DNA from: an uncultured Rickettsiales bacterium
Lineage (GTDB): Bacteria > Pseudomonadota > Alphaproteobacteria > RF32 > CAG-239
Reading direction: 5' to 3'
Assembly (NCBI GenBank): GCA_900551865.1
Contig: URXV01000009.1
Coordinates: 1-51,416 of the forward strand
DNA: 51,416 nucleotides
Below are positions 1 to 8,718 of the stretch, piece by piece. The notes beneath the pieces were generated by a model that was given only the letters and a program-made list of their open reading frames with translations, was not told where the DNA came from and did no database searches. The position numbers and the translations under genes were made by a program. Within the stretch, counting starts at the first letter, position 1. Each line of letters opens with the position of its first letter.

Positions 1-93
1 TATATAATAATTAATATATATTAAAAAGTCAATAAATAATTTCAATAAAATGCGTTTTCCGCTGGTAGAAGTTAATATATGCCGAGAATTTTG

Positions 94-122
94 TTGATAA
101 CCTGATTTGTTTGTCATATATA
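94..122 (+). promoter_or_regulatory. Sigma70-type promoter of the META lipoprotein gene
   Basis: TTGATA (94-99) and TATATA (117-122) are separated by exactly 17 bases. The predicted start near 129 leaves a leader of about 28 bases containing AAGGAG ahead of the ATG at 157. Seen in sequence; promoter activity is inferred. Confidence 0.6.
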
Positions 123-156
123 GTAGTCGTGTCATGATTTTATTAAGGAGAGAAAT

Positions 157-525
157 ATGAAAAAAATACTACTGGCGCTGGCTGCCGTATTTATGCTGAA
201 TGCCTGCTCGGAGGTTGACCCCGCATCACTGAAAGGGAAAAACTTCACACTGGCAACGGATAAAAATATCACATTGTCTTTTGATGCTAAGGAAGATCGT
301 TTTTACGGAAAAGCTTTGAATAATTATTTCGGTACTTACAAGGCAGAAAAGGATAATATTAAATTTGGTCCTGTCGCATCAACAATGATGGCCGGCCCCG
401 AAGACGAGATGAAAAAGGAACATGCTTATTTTCAAAATCTGGACAAGGTCAGAACCTATAGTTTGAAAGGGAAAGAACTTGAGCTGAAAGGCGACGGCGT
501 AACGCTGAAGTATCTGCAACAGTAA
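157..525 (+). CDS. META-domain (HslJ-like) lipoprotein
   Basis: A 122-residue protein. A short hydrophobic signal ends in the lipobox LNAC (Cys17), so it should be a lipoprotein acylated at that cysteine. The mature part follows the META/DUF306 pattern: a KGKNFTL start, a glycine-containing FYGKALNNYFGTY segment, FGPVASTMM where the family has its T-R/M-x-C motif, and a C-terminal LKGKELELKG strand pair. HslJ-type proteins are envelope proteins linked to stress and novobiocin tolerance in E. coli, but the molecular role is unknown. A strong Shine-Dalgarno (AAGGAGAG) precedes the ATG. It is a single-gene unit with its own promoter and terminator. Its stop codon lies inside a 15-bp tandem duplication. 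Family assignment is fairly sure; function is not. Confidence 0.75.
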   Translation: MKKILLALAAVFMLNACSEVDPASLKGKNFTLATDKNITLSFDAKEDRFYGKALNNYFGTYKAEKDNIKFGPVASTMMAGPEDEMKKEHAYFQNLDKVRTYSLKGKELELKGDGVTLKYLQQ

Positions 526-545
526 CTTTTGCAACAGTAACTTTT
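516..545 (+). repeat. 15-bp perfect tandem duplication across a stop codon
   Basis: The unit GCAACAGTAACTTTT occurs at 516-530 and again at 531-545 without mismatch. The first copy carries the TAA stop of the lipoprotein gene. The second copy is untranslated and places another in-frame TAA 15 bases on. It looks like a recent slippage duplication. Confidence 0.85.
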
Positions 546-563
546 TCGGGCACAAAAACGTAA

Positions 564-600
564 TCCCCTGCGAAAGCGGGGGAATTATGTTTGTTTTATC
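564..600 (+). terminator. Rho-independent terminator of the META lipoprotein gene
   Basis: An 8-bp stem (TCCCCTGC / GCGGGGGA, one G-T pair) closes on a GAAA tetraloop and is followed by a T-rich stretch. Confidence 0.7.
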
Positions 601-761
601 AAAAATACTGTGCCTTCTGAGAATATCTGCCCGATAATACCTATTTGCCCAAAAAGCAAAATAAAACAGTCGCAAAGGGTAATAGAAGAAACTTCCTTCA
701 AAGACAAAATCCCCCAAAAAACAGCCCGGCGATCCAGACAGTAGTTTTTCAGGTTACAACA

Positions 762-789
762 ACAGCCGTCGGAACAATCCGGCGGCTGT
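762..789 (-). terminator. Hairpin downstream of pheT
   Basis: An 11-bp stem (ACAGCCGTCGG / CCGGCGGCTGT, one wobble pair) with a six-base loop lies 28 bases beyond the pheT stop. The tail on the minus strand is only moderately T-rich, so it is a weak or Rho-assisted terminator at best. The rest of 600-816 shows nothing I can assign. Confidence 0.45.
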
Positions 790-816
790 CTTTATGCCGA
801 TTATTAAAGAAACGGT

Positions 817-3201
817 TTATCGTAAAACCGCACCGGTCTTTTTGCCGACTTCCAGAATGACCTTGTTCATCAATGCTTCCAGTTCGGCATCGGTATAGGT
901 CTTGTCTTTCGGCTGGAACGTAACGCTGATAGCGACGGATTTCTTGTCTTCAGGCAGATTCTCCCCTTCGTAAACGTCAAAAATCCGTACATCGGCAATA
1001 TTGCTGCGGTCTGCATTTTTAGCCGCCGCCGCTATGCTGACGGCCGAAACGTTACGGGCAACGACAAATGCCAAATCCTTGTCAACTGCCTGCAAAGGAG
1101 AAAGTTCCAGCTTCTTTTTAGCTTTGGATTTTGCATCTCTCGGCAGCGGAATATTGTCAAGGAAAACCTCAAAAGCCATAACATTGGTTTTAATGTCAAG
1201 CGCTTTGAGAATCGCCGGATGCAGTTCGCCAAAATATGCGAGGACGTTTTTGCCGAGCCGGATAACGCCGCTGCGCCCCGGGTGGTAATAAGACGGTGTG
1301 TCGGTCGTAATCTGTGGTGCTTCAATCGAGCCTTTCGCCGCAGCAATAACTGCCAGCGCGTCGGCCTTGACGTCAAATACGTCATAAGCGCGCATGGAGT
1401 TTGTCCAGTCCTTTTTCGCGGTCTTTCCGACCCGGATGCCGGAAGCCATAGCCCGCTGTTCGCCGGGATTACGCCCGAAAAATTCGGGTGCTGCCTCAAA
1501 CAATGCCAAATTGCCGTATCCGCGCGCAATATTGTTTTTGGCACCGATAAGCAGATTCGGCAACAGCGACGGCCGCATTTCGTCAAGCTCATTGATAATC
1601 GGATTTTGGATAAATACCGCTTCCGAGCCTCTGCGGAAATATTTTGCAATGTTGCTGTCGGTAAAACTGAATGTAACCGTTTCGTACATGCCGCGTGAAG
1701 CAAGCTCATGCTTGACCATGACAATATTATTCTGCAACGGCGTTAAAACCGGTTTCGGAAATTCGGCCGTTTTCATTGAAGTTGCCGGAATGTTATCCAG
1801 CCCAATCATCCGCACGACCTCTTCAATCAAATCCTGCTCGCATTCAATGTCGCCGCGCCATGACGGAGAAATCGCCTTGATATTGCCGTTTTCTTCGCTG
1901 ATCTCAAATCCGAGATTGCGGAGAATTTCTTCGCAAGTTTCTTTGGCAACGTCCATACCGATAAAAGTTTTCATTCGTTCCGGCCGCAGATATACCGGTT
2001 TGGCAACAGATTTTTCTTCTCCGGCAATTTCCATCTCCGAAGCTTCGCCGCCGCAGATGTCTAAAATCATTTTCGTGGCATAATTGTTGCCGCTGATATT
2101 TGACATCGGGTCGACCCAGCGTTCGTACCGGGCACGTGAATCGGAGTCAAGCTGGAGTTTGCGCCCGGTTCTGGCAATGCAGGCCGGCGTAAACAATGCA
2201 CACTCCAGCAGAACGTTCTTTGTGTCTTCATAGCTGCCTTTGTTTAATCCGCCCATGATGCCGCCAAGGCACTGTACGCCTTCGTCGTCGCAAATGCCGA
2301 GCGCTTTGTTGTCCAGCATATAGCTTTTTTCGTTCAGCGCCAAAAATTCTTCACCGTCATGAGCCATTCTGACCTGAATGTCGCCTTTAAGCTTGTCTGC
2401 ATCAAAAACGTGCAGCGGACGAGCTAAATCATAGTTGATATAATTGGTAATATCCACCAGAGCGGAAATAGGACGCAGCCCGATAGCCGTCAGACGGTCT
2501 TTCATCCACTTTGGCGTCTCCGCTTTGTTGTTGACGTTTCTGATATAACGTGCCGTATATGTCGGGCAGGCTTCAGGGCATGAAACAGTTACTTTAACCG
2601 GGCTTTTAAACGTCCCTTTGATTTCAGGAATATCCAACGGTTTCAGCCTGCCGAGCCCCGCAGCGGCCAAATCTCTGGCAATTCCTCGTACGCCCAAGCA
2701 TTCTGCCCGGTTCGGCGTAATGGAAACTTCAAAAACCGGATCAATGTTCAAAACTTCCGCCGCCGAAATGCCGGCCTTGGTCTCTGCCGGCAGCTCAATA
2801 ATGCCGTTATGGTCGTCGCCGACCAGCAGTTCTTTTTCCGAGCACATCATGCCCATGCTTTCCACACCGCGGATTTTCGCAACTTTTAAGCGTTCTCCGT
2901 ATGCAGGAATCAGCGCTCCGGTCGGGGCATAAATGCCAACCAGCCCTTCATGGACGTTTGGCGCGCCGCAGACGACTTGCAGTGTTTCCTTGCCTGTATT
3001 GACGGCTAATATGTGCAGATGGTCGGAATCCGGATGCATGTCAACTTTGTCAATGCGTGCCGTGATAAAGCCATCCAGTGCAGCAGCCGGATTAACGACC
3101 TCCTCGACTTCAAGGCCGATGCGAGTCAGCGTTTCGCTGATTTCGTCAACGCCTGCCGTTGTATCCAGATGTTCTTTTAACCAGGATAATGTAAATTTCA
3201 T
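817..3201 (-). CDS. pheT: Phenylalanyl-tRNA synthetase beta subunit
   Basis: 794 residues, the normal length for bacterial PheT. The N-terminus (MKFTLSWLKEHLDTT) is typical. Domains in order: an EMAP/OB-fold tRNA-binding domain at about 40-150, B3/B4 editing domain at about 210-380, B5 domain at about 400-470, a degenerate synthetase core, and an FDX-ACB anticodon-binding domain in the last ~95 residues. It forms the alpha2-beta2 enzyme with PheS, charging tRNA-Phe and hydrolysing misacylated Tyr-tRNA-Phe in the cytoplasm. Its ATG overlaps the pheS stop as ATGA, which implies translational coupling. Recognition is secure. Confidence 0.97.
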   Translation of the reverse strand: MKFTLSWLKEHLDTTAGVDEISETLTRIGLEVEEVVNPAAALDGFITARIDKVDMHPDSDHLHILAVNTGKETLQVVCGAPNVHEGLVGIYAPTGALIPAYGERLKVAKIRGVESMGMMCSEKELLVGDDHNGIIELPAETKAGISAAEVLNIDPVFEVSITPNRAECLGVRGIARDLAAAGLGRLKPLDIPEIKGTFKSPVKVTVSCPEACPTYTARYIRNVNNKAETPKWMKDRLTAIGLRPISALVDITNYINYDLARPLHVFDADKLKGDIQVRMAHDGEEFLALNEKSYMLDNKALGICDDEGVQCLGGIMGGLNKGSYEDTKNVLLECALFTPACIARTGRKLQLDSDSRARYERWVDPMSNISGNNYATKMILDICGGEASEMEIAGEEKSVAKPVYLRPERMKTFIGMDVAKETCEEILRNLGFEISEENGNIKAISPSWRGDIECEQDLIEEVVRMIGLDNIPATSMKTAEFPKPVLTPLQNNIVMVKHELASRGMYETVTFSFTDSNIAKYFRRGSEAVFIQNPIINELDEMRPSLLPNLLIGAKNNIARGYGNLALFEAAPEFFGRNPGEQRAMASGIRVGKTAKKDWTNSMRAYDVFDVKADALAVIAAAKGSIEAPQITTDTPSYYHPGRSGVIRLGKNVLAYFGELHPAILKALDIKTNVMAFEVFLDNIPLPRDAKSKAKKKLELSPLQAVDKDLAFVVARNVSAVSIAAAAKNADRSNIADVRIFDVYEGENLPEDKKSVAISVTFQPKDKTYTDAELEALMNKVILEVGKKTGAVLR

Positions 3202-4307
3202 CGTGCCAGTCCTCCGTTGTTGCTCAGTCCGCTTGTCATTGATGAAAAGTCAAGCGGCGTAAATCCGTAATTTTTAATCCAGCGTACGTCGGATTCAAAG
3301 AAAGTCCTCAAATCCGGAATGCCGTATTTTAACATCGCAAGCCTGTCAATGCCGACCCCGAAGGCAAATCCCTGATATTCATCTGGGTCTATGCCTCCTG
3401 CGCGCAGGACGTTCGGATGTACCATGCCGCACCCCAAAACTTCCAGCCAGTCGGTACCTGCGCCGACAACCAAGTCTGTTTTCGTTTTAAGGCAGCCGAT
3501 ATCAACTTCGGCAGACGGTTCCGTAAATGGAAAGAACGATGGGCGGAACCGGATAGGCAGTTCGTCAACTTCAAAAAATTCTTTCATAAAATCATACAGG
3601 CAGCCTTTTAAATCGGCCATAGTCGTTTTCTTGTCAATAACCAGCCCCTCAACCTGATGGAACATCGGCGTGTGCGTTGCATCGTAGTCGGAACGGTATG
3701 TTCTGCCCGGCGCTATAATGCGGATTGGCGGCTGCTTCTTTTCCATAGTGCGGATTTGCACGCCGGACGTGTGCGTCCTGACCACATAAGCGGAATCCAT
3801 GTCAAATTCTTTGTTGGCATCGTTATTGATGTAGAATGTGTCCTGCATTTGGCGGGCAGGGTGGTTCGGCGGCATATTGAGCGCGTTAAAGTTATGGAAC
3901 TGGTCTTCAATGTCCGGCCCTTCAGCCACTTCAAACCCCATCTGGGCAAAAATGGCGACAATTTCTTCATAAACTTTGGAAACCGGATGGATTCGACCTT
4001 GCGTTTCCGGCCGGCAGGGAAGGGTAACGTCAATAACTTCTTTTTTCAGTTTTTCATTTAGTTGTTTGGTTTCCAATTCCTGTTTTTTTTCGGTAATTTT
4101 TGTTTCAATTTCCGCTTTGACAACATTAATTTTCTTCCCGAAAGCAACTCTTTCTTCCATCGGCATGCTGCCCAGTGCTTTTAACAGTTCGGTAATCTGC
4201 CCTTTCTTGCCTAATGCCGCAACTCTTGCCTCGTCAAGGGCTTTGGCGTCTTCTGCATTGGCAATCTGTTCCAGTATGCCTGTTTTTATAACTTCAATAT
4301 CACTCAT
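3198..4307 (-). CDS. pheS: Phenylalanyl-tRNA synthetase alpha subunit
   Basis: 369 residues, slightly longer than the usual 330-345. It has an N-terminal helical coiled-coil arm (about 1-100) and a class II catalytic core with motif 2 around PGRTYRSDYDATHTPMFHQVEG. Motif 3 lies in FAFGVGIDRLAML. About 18 extra residues (FSSMTSGLSNNGGLAR end) follow the usual C-terminus. It makes Phe-tRNA-Phe with PheT, with which it overlaps by four bases. AAGGTG lies six bases before the ATG. rplT-rpmI lie upstream on the same strand, but a strong hairpin at 4455-4488 separates the two units. Confidence 0.97.
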   Translation of the reverse strand: MSDIEVIKTGILEQIANAEDAKALDEARVAALGKKGQITELLKALGSMPMEERVAFGKKINVVKAEIETKITEKKQELETKQLNEKLKKEVIDVTLPCRPETQGRIHPVSKVYEEIVAIFAQMGFEVAEGPDIEDQFHNFNALNMPPNHPARQMQDTFYINNDANKEFDMDSAYVVRTHTSGVQIRTMEKKQPPIRIIAPGRTYRSDYDATHTPMFHQVEGLVIDKKTTMADLKGCLYDFMKEFFEVDELPIRFRPSFFPFTEPSAEVDIGCLKTKTDLVVGAGTDWLEVLGCGMVHPNVLRAGGIDPDEYQGFAFGVGIDRLAMLKYGIPDLRTFFESDVRWIKNYGFTPLDFSSMTSGLSNNGGLAR

Positions 4308-4453
4308 TTGTTCACCTTATGATAGAGGGTATTTTTTCCAAAAAAGAATAGTTCCCTGAAATCTCCTTATTTGCCGCTCCCAAAGGCCGGCTGTTGTTTG
4401 TCTTTTTTCGCTGCCGTAAAAATGCCGCGAAAGTTTATAACAATTTTAAATAT

Positions 4454-4488
4454 AAAAGAGTCCTCTTGGTTGCCCAAGACGACTCTTT
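4454..4488 (-). terminator. Terminator or attenuator between rplT and pheS
   Basis: The stem AAAGAGTC / GACTCTTT continues, after one mismatch, into CTTGG / CCAAG with a four-base loop. On the minus strand it is followed by an AT-rich, T-containing tail. It lies 35 bases after rplT and about 150 bases before the pheS start, so it ends the ribosomal-protein transcript or attenuates read-through into pheST. Confidence 0.65.
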
Positions 4489-4521
4489 CCTATCTGATAT
4501 AAACTATACTAAATCTAAAAA

Positions 4522-4881
4522 TTATTTAGCCAGAGCCGCTTTGGCAGTTTCTACTAACTTAGCAAAAGCTTGGGGCTCTCTGTAAGCGATATCAGCCAGC
4601 ACTTTACGGTCAAGCTCAATACCTGCCTTGTTGAGCCCGCTGATAAATCGAGAATAAGTCATATCATTTAAGCGCGTAGCAGCATTGATACGCTGAATCC
4701 ACAAAGAACGGAAATTTCTTTTCTTCGCTCTTCTGTCACGGTAAGCATACTGCAAACCTTTTTCAACTTTTTCAACAGCTACTCTGAAAACGTTTTTATT
4801 GCGGCCTCTGTAGCCTTTCGCCATATCCAGAATTTTTTTATGACGGGCATGAGCCGTAACACCTCTTTTTACACGAGACAT
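4522..4881 (-). CDS. rplT: 50S ribosomal protein L20
   Basis: 119 residues with the invariant start MSRVKRGVTAHARHKKIL and the basic N-terminal tail typical of L20. The C-terminal globular half carries the NAATRLNDMTYSRFI and GIELDRKVLADIA motifs. L20 binds 23S rRNA during early 50S assembly. In several bacteria it also represses its own rpmI-rplT operon by binding the leader RNA. AGGAGG precedes the ATG, and the gene follows rpmI by 18 bases. Confidence 0.97.
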   Translation of the reverse strand: MSRVKRGVTAHARHKKILDMAKGYRGRNKNVFRVAVEKVEKGLQYAYRDRRAKKRNFRSLWIQRINAATRLNDMTYSRFISGLNKAGIELDRKVLADIAYREPQAFAKLVETAKAALAK

Positions 4882-4899
4882 TTACATATCCTCCTACAA

Positions 4900-5097
4900 C
4901 TACAAATAAGGTAAAAATTTCTTAACAATCTGGACATCGACTTCTGAAAGCAAAGTCGTGCCGCGGGCTTGTCTTTTCATTTTCTGGGTTTTGCAGAAGA
5001 GGCAGTGTCTCTTTTTCGCAAAATTTCTTTTCAGCTTGCCGGTTCCGGTAACGCTGAAACGCTTTTTCGCCGAACTTTTCGTTTTTAATTTAGGCAT
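4900..5097 (-). CDS. rpmI: 50S ribosomal protein L35
   Basis: 65 residues beginning MPKLKTKSSAKKRF, the conserved L35 start. I chose this ATG rather than one five codons upstream because AAAGGG sits just ahead of it and family members start here. The protein is highly basic, with the family's KKRH segment in the middle; HCLFCKTQK carries two cysteines. It is the first gene of the rpmI-rplT unit. The usual upstream neighbour infC is not present in the window. Confidence 0.95.
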   Translation of the reverse strand: MPKLKTKSSAKKRFSVTGTGKLKRNFAKKRHCLFCKTQKMKRQARGTTLLSEVDVQIVKKFLPYL

Positions 5098-5133
5098 TTC
5101 AATCCCTTTCAAAAATTTAAGTTGGATTCACAC

Positions 5134-5169
5134 ATAACAGGAAGGCATGCCGTTAGCCCCCTCTGTTAT
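5134..5169 (-). promoter_or_regulatory. Leader hairpin of rpmI-rplT (candidate r-protein autoregulatory site)
   Basis: ATAACAG pairs with CTGTTAT (5134-5140 with 5163-5169), and the inner GGGGGC / GCCTTC arms extend the helix around a loop of about nine bases. It starts almost exactly at the predicted transcript 5' end and lies 37 bases before the L35 ATG. L20-controlled leaders of this operon are known in other phyla; this one being L20-responsive is inference. Confidence 0.5.
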
Positions 5170-5178
5170 TCGTACCAA

Positions 5179-5206
5179 TGTATACCGCAATATTTTTATT
5201 TGTAAA
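5179..5206 (-). promoter_or_regulatory. Sigma70-type promoter of rpmI-rplT
   Basis: Read on the minus strand: TTTACA (5201-5206) and TATACA (5179-5184) with a 16-base spacer. The predicted start falls near 5171, immediately upstream of the leader hairpin. Confidence 0.6.
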
Positions 5207-5252
5207 GAGTTTTTTTAATTTAAAATTAATAATTATTTACCAGTCTGTTGTT

Positions 5253-6761
5253 CTAATTAGATATATCTTCGCCCGGTTTCCTTTTTACCATATCCAGCTT
5301 AACTTTGGAGCCTGTGCCGGTTTTGCGGATAAAAAGGCGCACCCCTTGCTCATAAAAGAGGTATCCCTTGTAAACGGCAGCAGCCGGGATTTTGTAGCCG
5401 TTAAATTCGGCCTGATTTTCATAATAGCTGAAATCGGCTCCTGCGGCATCGTCTTCGTCTATGACGGCAATATCATGATGGCAGTCAATAAGCTCCTGCA
5501 TATTGTCGCCTTTAACGTCCATGTCTTCTTCGGTCCAGAGCCAGTACATCGGAGCTTTGTCTGCAATATATAATTTATCTCTGCCGAGGATTGCCTGCAA
5601 CGGCAGGGTATGGAAACCGATAGCCTGGATTTTTCCGTCGGAAAGAGAATGCTTTTTCAATATCTCTAAAACCTGATGTTGGGAAGAATAGGGATATTTT
5701 ATATCGTAGCGGACGGAAACGAAACTCCAGTAAATCTGCATAACGGCACATGCCAGAAACAAATAATGCTTTCTGCTTTGGGCATAGTCCGGAAAAAACA
5801 TATAAACCGAACAAAGGAACAGCCCCCAGATAAGCCCCTGATGGTAATACATCGGCCGGACGGCCAAGTAAACTGCGCCGAACACCGCCCATACCGCAGT
5901 AAAACGCAAAACCGCCGGTAAATTACTCCGCACATTGGCATAAAAAGACGAGCTCATTGCCTTCCTTATCGCATAAAAAGCAATGACAAACAGAAATGTC
6001 AGGTTAAGCGCCGTACTTTTACCGGCAAAAAATGCTTCGGGAAAATGAGCCAGCACATTGTATGGATAATTTTCAATATGCTCAATTCTCATACTATACT
6101 GTACCATATTGACCGGCAGAATTTGCCAGAGCATCAACAAACCGCATCCACCCAGCAGACACATTGGGGCAATATATTTAAGCGGTTTTTTCAAAGTCTG
6201 CCGATATGCTTCCGAAAACCAAAACAGCCCGAGAACTGCCGCGGTCGGCGCCAGAAAGGCGGTGGATTCCGCAAGCAGTAACAAGGTAAGCGCATATCCC
6301 CAAATTTGCTTATGCCTCTTATCGTAAAGCACGGCCAGCAAAACCAGTGCCAGATAAGCCAGACAATAGTTGCGCGAAATGATATTGTACTGGTAAATGA
6401 AATAATGCCCGAACGGCAGAAGTATTTTATAAATCAGCGGAACCCGGCAACAGAATAAAAATATGCCGACTGTAACGGACATAACCGCAACCGAAACATA
6501 AGTAATGTTCAACCCGTCGCCGAATATGGCAATTAACCCTTTCAGCAGCAGATGCCATAATACCGGTTGTCCCTCCTGATGCGGAATATCCGTGATAATT
6601 TCTTCAAGGCTTGCGTCACGGGCTATCAAAAAGGCCTGCACTTCGTCCGCCCATACCTCATGAAACGGGGCAATATATAAGGACAAAGCCGTAAAGCAAA
6701 ACCAGATAACTGCCGTAACAATCCTTGCCGAATATGTCTCTGCAAATATATTATGCCGCAT
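5253..6761 (-). CDS. Polytopic membrane protein, GT-C-type glycosyltransferase-like
   Basis: 502 residues with about ten hydrophobic segments in the first ~350 and a soluble C-terminal domain of about 130. After the first transmembrane helix the large loop begins HEVWADEVQAF (about residues 34-44). This fits the acidic D-E motif that GT-C enzymes (ArnT/PMT/EmbA superfamily) use to bind a polyprenyl-phosphate sugar donor. It is followed by the family's GQPVLWHLLLKG-like segment. It probably transfers a sugar to an envelope acceptor in the periplasm; substrate unknown. The gene follows aspS on the same strand but is separated from it by a perfect terminator hairpin. Nothing in the sequence identifies the acceptor. 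Confidence 0.6.
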   Translation of the reverse strand: MRHNIFAETYSARIVTAVIWFCFTALSLYIAPFHEVWADEVQAFLIARDASLEEIITDIPHQEGQPVLWHLLLKGLIAIFGDGLNITYVSVAVMSVTVGIFLFCCRVPLIYKILLPFGHYFIYQYNIISRNYCLAYLALVLLAVLYDKRHKQIWGYALTLLLLAESTAFLAPTAAVLGLFWFSEAYRQTLKKPLKYIAPMCLLGGCGLLMLWQILPVNMVQYSMRIEHIENYPYNVLAHFPEAFFAGKSTALNLTFLFVIAFYAIRKAMSSSFYANVRSNLPAVLRFTAVWAVFGAVYLAVRPMYYHQGLIWGLFLCSVYMFFPDYAQSRKHYLFLACAVMQIYWSFVSVRYDIKYPYSSQHQVLEILKKHSLSDGKIQAIGFHTLPLQAILGRDKLYIADKAPMYWLWTEEDMDVKGDNMQELIDCHHDIAVIDEDDAAGADFSYYENQAEFNGYKIPAAAVYKGYLFYEQGVRLFIRKTGTGSKVKLDMVKRKPGEDISN

Positions 6762-6783
6762 TCCCGAATATCCCGAACGGAAA

Positions 6784-6809
6784 ATACGGCGGCCGGATGG
6801 CCGCCGTAT
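6784..6809 (-). terminator. Terminator of aspS
   Basis: A perfect 11-bp GC-rich stem (ATACGGCGGCC / GGCCGCCGTAT) with a GGAT loop, seven bases beyond the aspS stop. On the minus strand it is followed by TTTTCC. Confidence 0.75.
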
Positions 6810-6815
6810 GCTATA

Positions 6816-8585
6816 TTAGGCCGATTCGCAGGACTTAATGTCCAAATGCAGATCTTTCAGCTGTTGTTCGGAAACCGTATTCGGCGCCTGCATCAGCAAA
6901 TCCTGCGCTTTGCCGTTTAACGGGAACAGGATAACGTCGCGGATAATCGGCTCGTCCAAAAGCAGCATAACTGTACGGTCAATTCCCGGAGCGCATCCCG
7001 CGTGCGGCGGTGCGCCGTACTTGAACGCGTTAATCATACCGCCGAATTTGTTGTCTACGACGCTGTGGTCATATCCCGCCAGTTCAAACGCCTTGTACAT
7101 AATTTCTGGTTTGTGGTTTCTGACGGCGCCGGAAGCCAGTTCCACACCGTTGCAGACCATATCGTACTGATAAGCCAGTATCTCAAACGGGTTCTTGTTC
7201 AGCAGTGCGTCCATTCCGCCTTGCGGCATGGAAAACGGATTGTGCGAAAATTCAACCGCGCCTGTTTCTTCGTTTTCCTCGTAAAACGGAAAATCGACAA
7301 TCCAGCAAATACGGAACGCGTCTTTCTCAATCAAATCCAGCTCTTCACCAAGTTTCGTGCGGACTTTTCCGGCAAATTTGCTGATAAGCTTTTTGTTGCC
7401 GCCCATAAAGACAATCGCGTCGCCGTCCTTAACTCCGAACATATTTTTGAGTTCGGTCGTTTTTTCTTCAGAGAAAAATTTGGCGATGCCCTTGGCGCCG
7501 TTTGCCGACAACGCGACATACGCCATTCCGCCGAAACCTTCTTCTTTGGCGAAGCCGTCCAGCTTATCAAAAAACGAACGCGGCTTTTCACCTGCGCCGG
7601 GAATGACGATGGCGCGCAGTTCCTCGCCGTTGGCCGCTTTGCCGTCATAAACGCCGAACCCGGAGTTGTTGAAGAAAGCGGTCGCGTCCTGAATAACCAG
7701 CGGATTGCGCAAATCCGGCTTGTCGGAACCGTACTTCAGCATGGCGTCTTTGAACGCAATGCGCTGAAACGGCGCCTGGTCAACTTTTTTCCCCTCGCCG
7801 AATTCGTTAAAGATGGTACCCATCGTCTTTTCCATCACCGCAAACACGTCGTCCTGCGTGGCAAAAGACATTTCCATATCCAGCTGATAAAATTCTCCCG
7901 GGCTGCGGTCGGCGCGCGGGTCTTCGTCGCGGAAACACGGCGCAATCTGGAAATACTTGTCAAAGCCCGATACCATCAGCAGCTGTTTAAATTGCTGCGG
8001 CGATTGCGGCAGGGCGTAAAACTTGCCCGGATTTAAGCGGGACGGAACCAGAAAGTCGCGTGCCCCCTCCGGAGACGAAGCCGTCAAAATCGGCGTCTGA
8101 TATTCCAGAAACCCCTGTTCGTTCATCAGTTCGCGCATACGTTTGATAACCTGGCAGCGCAAAATGATGTTGTTATGGATTTTCTCGCGCCGCAAATCCA
8201 GAAAACGGTACTTCAGCCGCAGCTCTTCCGGCGAATTGTCTTCCCCGAACACCTGTATCGGCAGAACGTCGGCCATGGAATGCAGAACGACGTCGTTGAT
8301 TTTGACTTCAATGTCGCCGGTCGGCATGTTTTTATTGACGCTCTCGCGCATCACAACTTCGCCGTCAACGGTGATAACGCTTTCCACCCGGATGTCTTCC
8401 AGCTTCTTAAACAAATCGCTGGAGCTGTCAACCACACACTGGGTAATGCCGTAATGGTCGCGCAAATCGACAAAGCACAGGTTGCCCAGGTTGCGTTTGC
8501 GGTGGATCCAGCCCGAAAGCTTGACTTTCTGTCCTGCATTGGCGGCTCTCAATTCGCCGCAGGTATGCGTTCTGTATTCAATCAT
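6816..8585 (-). CDS. aspS: Aspartyl-tRNA synthetase
   Basis: 589 residues, the bacterial-type length. An OB-fold anticodon-binding domain (about 1-110) is followed by a class II core with motif 2 (FRDEDPRADRSPGEF). A GAD insertion domain lies at about 300-420, and motif 3 is APPHAGCAPGIDRTVML. It attaches Asp to tRNA-Asp; many alphaproteobacterial enzymes are non-discriminating and also charge tRNA-Asn, which I cannot decide here. The start is supported by AGGGG five bases before the ATG. It is divergent from rnd, with 133 bases between them. Confidence 0.97.
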   Translation of the reverse strand: MIEYRTHTCGELRAANAGQKVKLSGWIHRKRNLGNLCFVDLRDHYGITQCVVDSSSDLFKKLEDIRVESVITVDGEVVMRESVNKNMPTGDIEVKINDVVLHSMADVLPIQVFGEDNSPEELRLKYRFLDLRREKIHNNIILRCQVIKRMRELMNEQGFLEYQTPILTASSPEGARDFLVPSRLNPGKFYALPQSPQQFKQLLMVSGFDKYFQIAPCFRDEDPRADRSPGEFYQLDMEMSFATQDDVFAVMEKTMGTIFNEFGEGKKVDQAPFQRIAFKDAMLKYGSDKPDLRNPLVIQDATAFFNNSGFGVYDGKAANGEELRAIVIPGAGEKPRSFFDKLDGFAKEEGFGGMAYVALSANGAKGIAKFFSEEKTTELKNMFGVKDGDAIVFMGGNKKLISKFAGKVRTKLGEELDLIEKDAFRICWIVDFPFYEENEETGAVEFSHNPFSMPQGGMDALLNKNPFEILAYQYDMVCNGVELASGAVRNHKPEIMYKAFELAGYDHSVVDNKFGGMINAFKYGAPPHAGCAPGIDRTVMLLLDEPIIRDVILFPLNGKAQDLLMQAPNTVSEQQLKDLHLDIKSCESA

Positions 8586-8718
8586 AAGTACCCCTGAAAA
8601 ATTGTTTCAACGTCAATGTCGCCATTTTTACCCCAAATTGGCATAAATGCAAGCTAAAATTAAAAAAATCTTAAACAATCCCCCGTAAACTGCAACCAAA
8701 AGATAAGGGAACGCCCAA

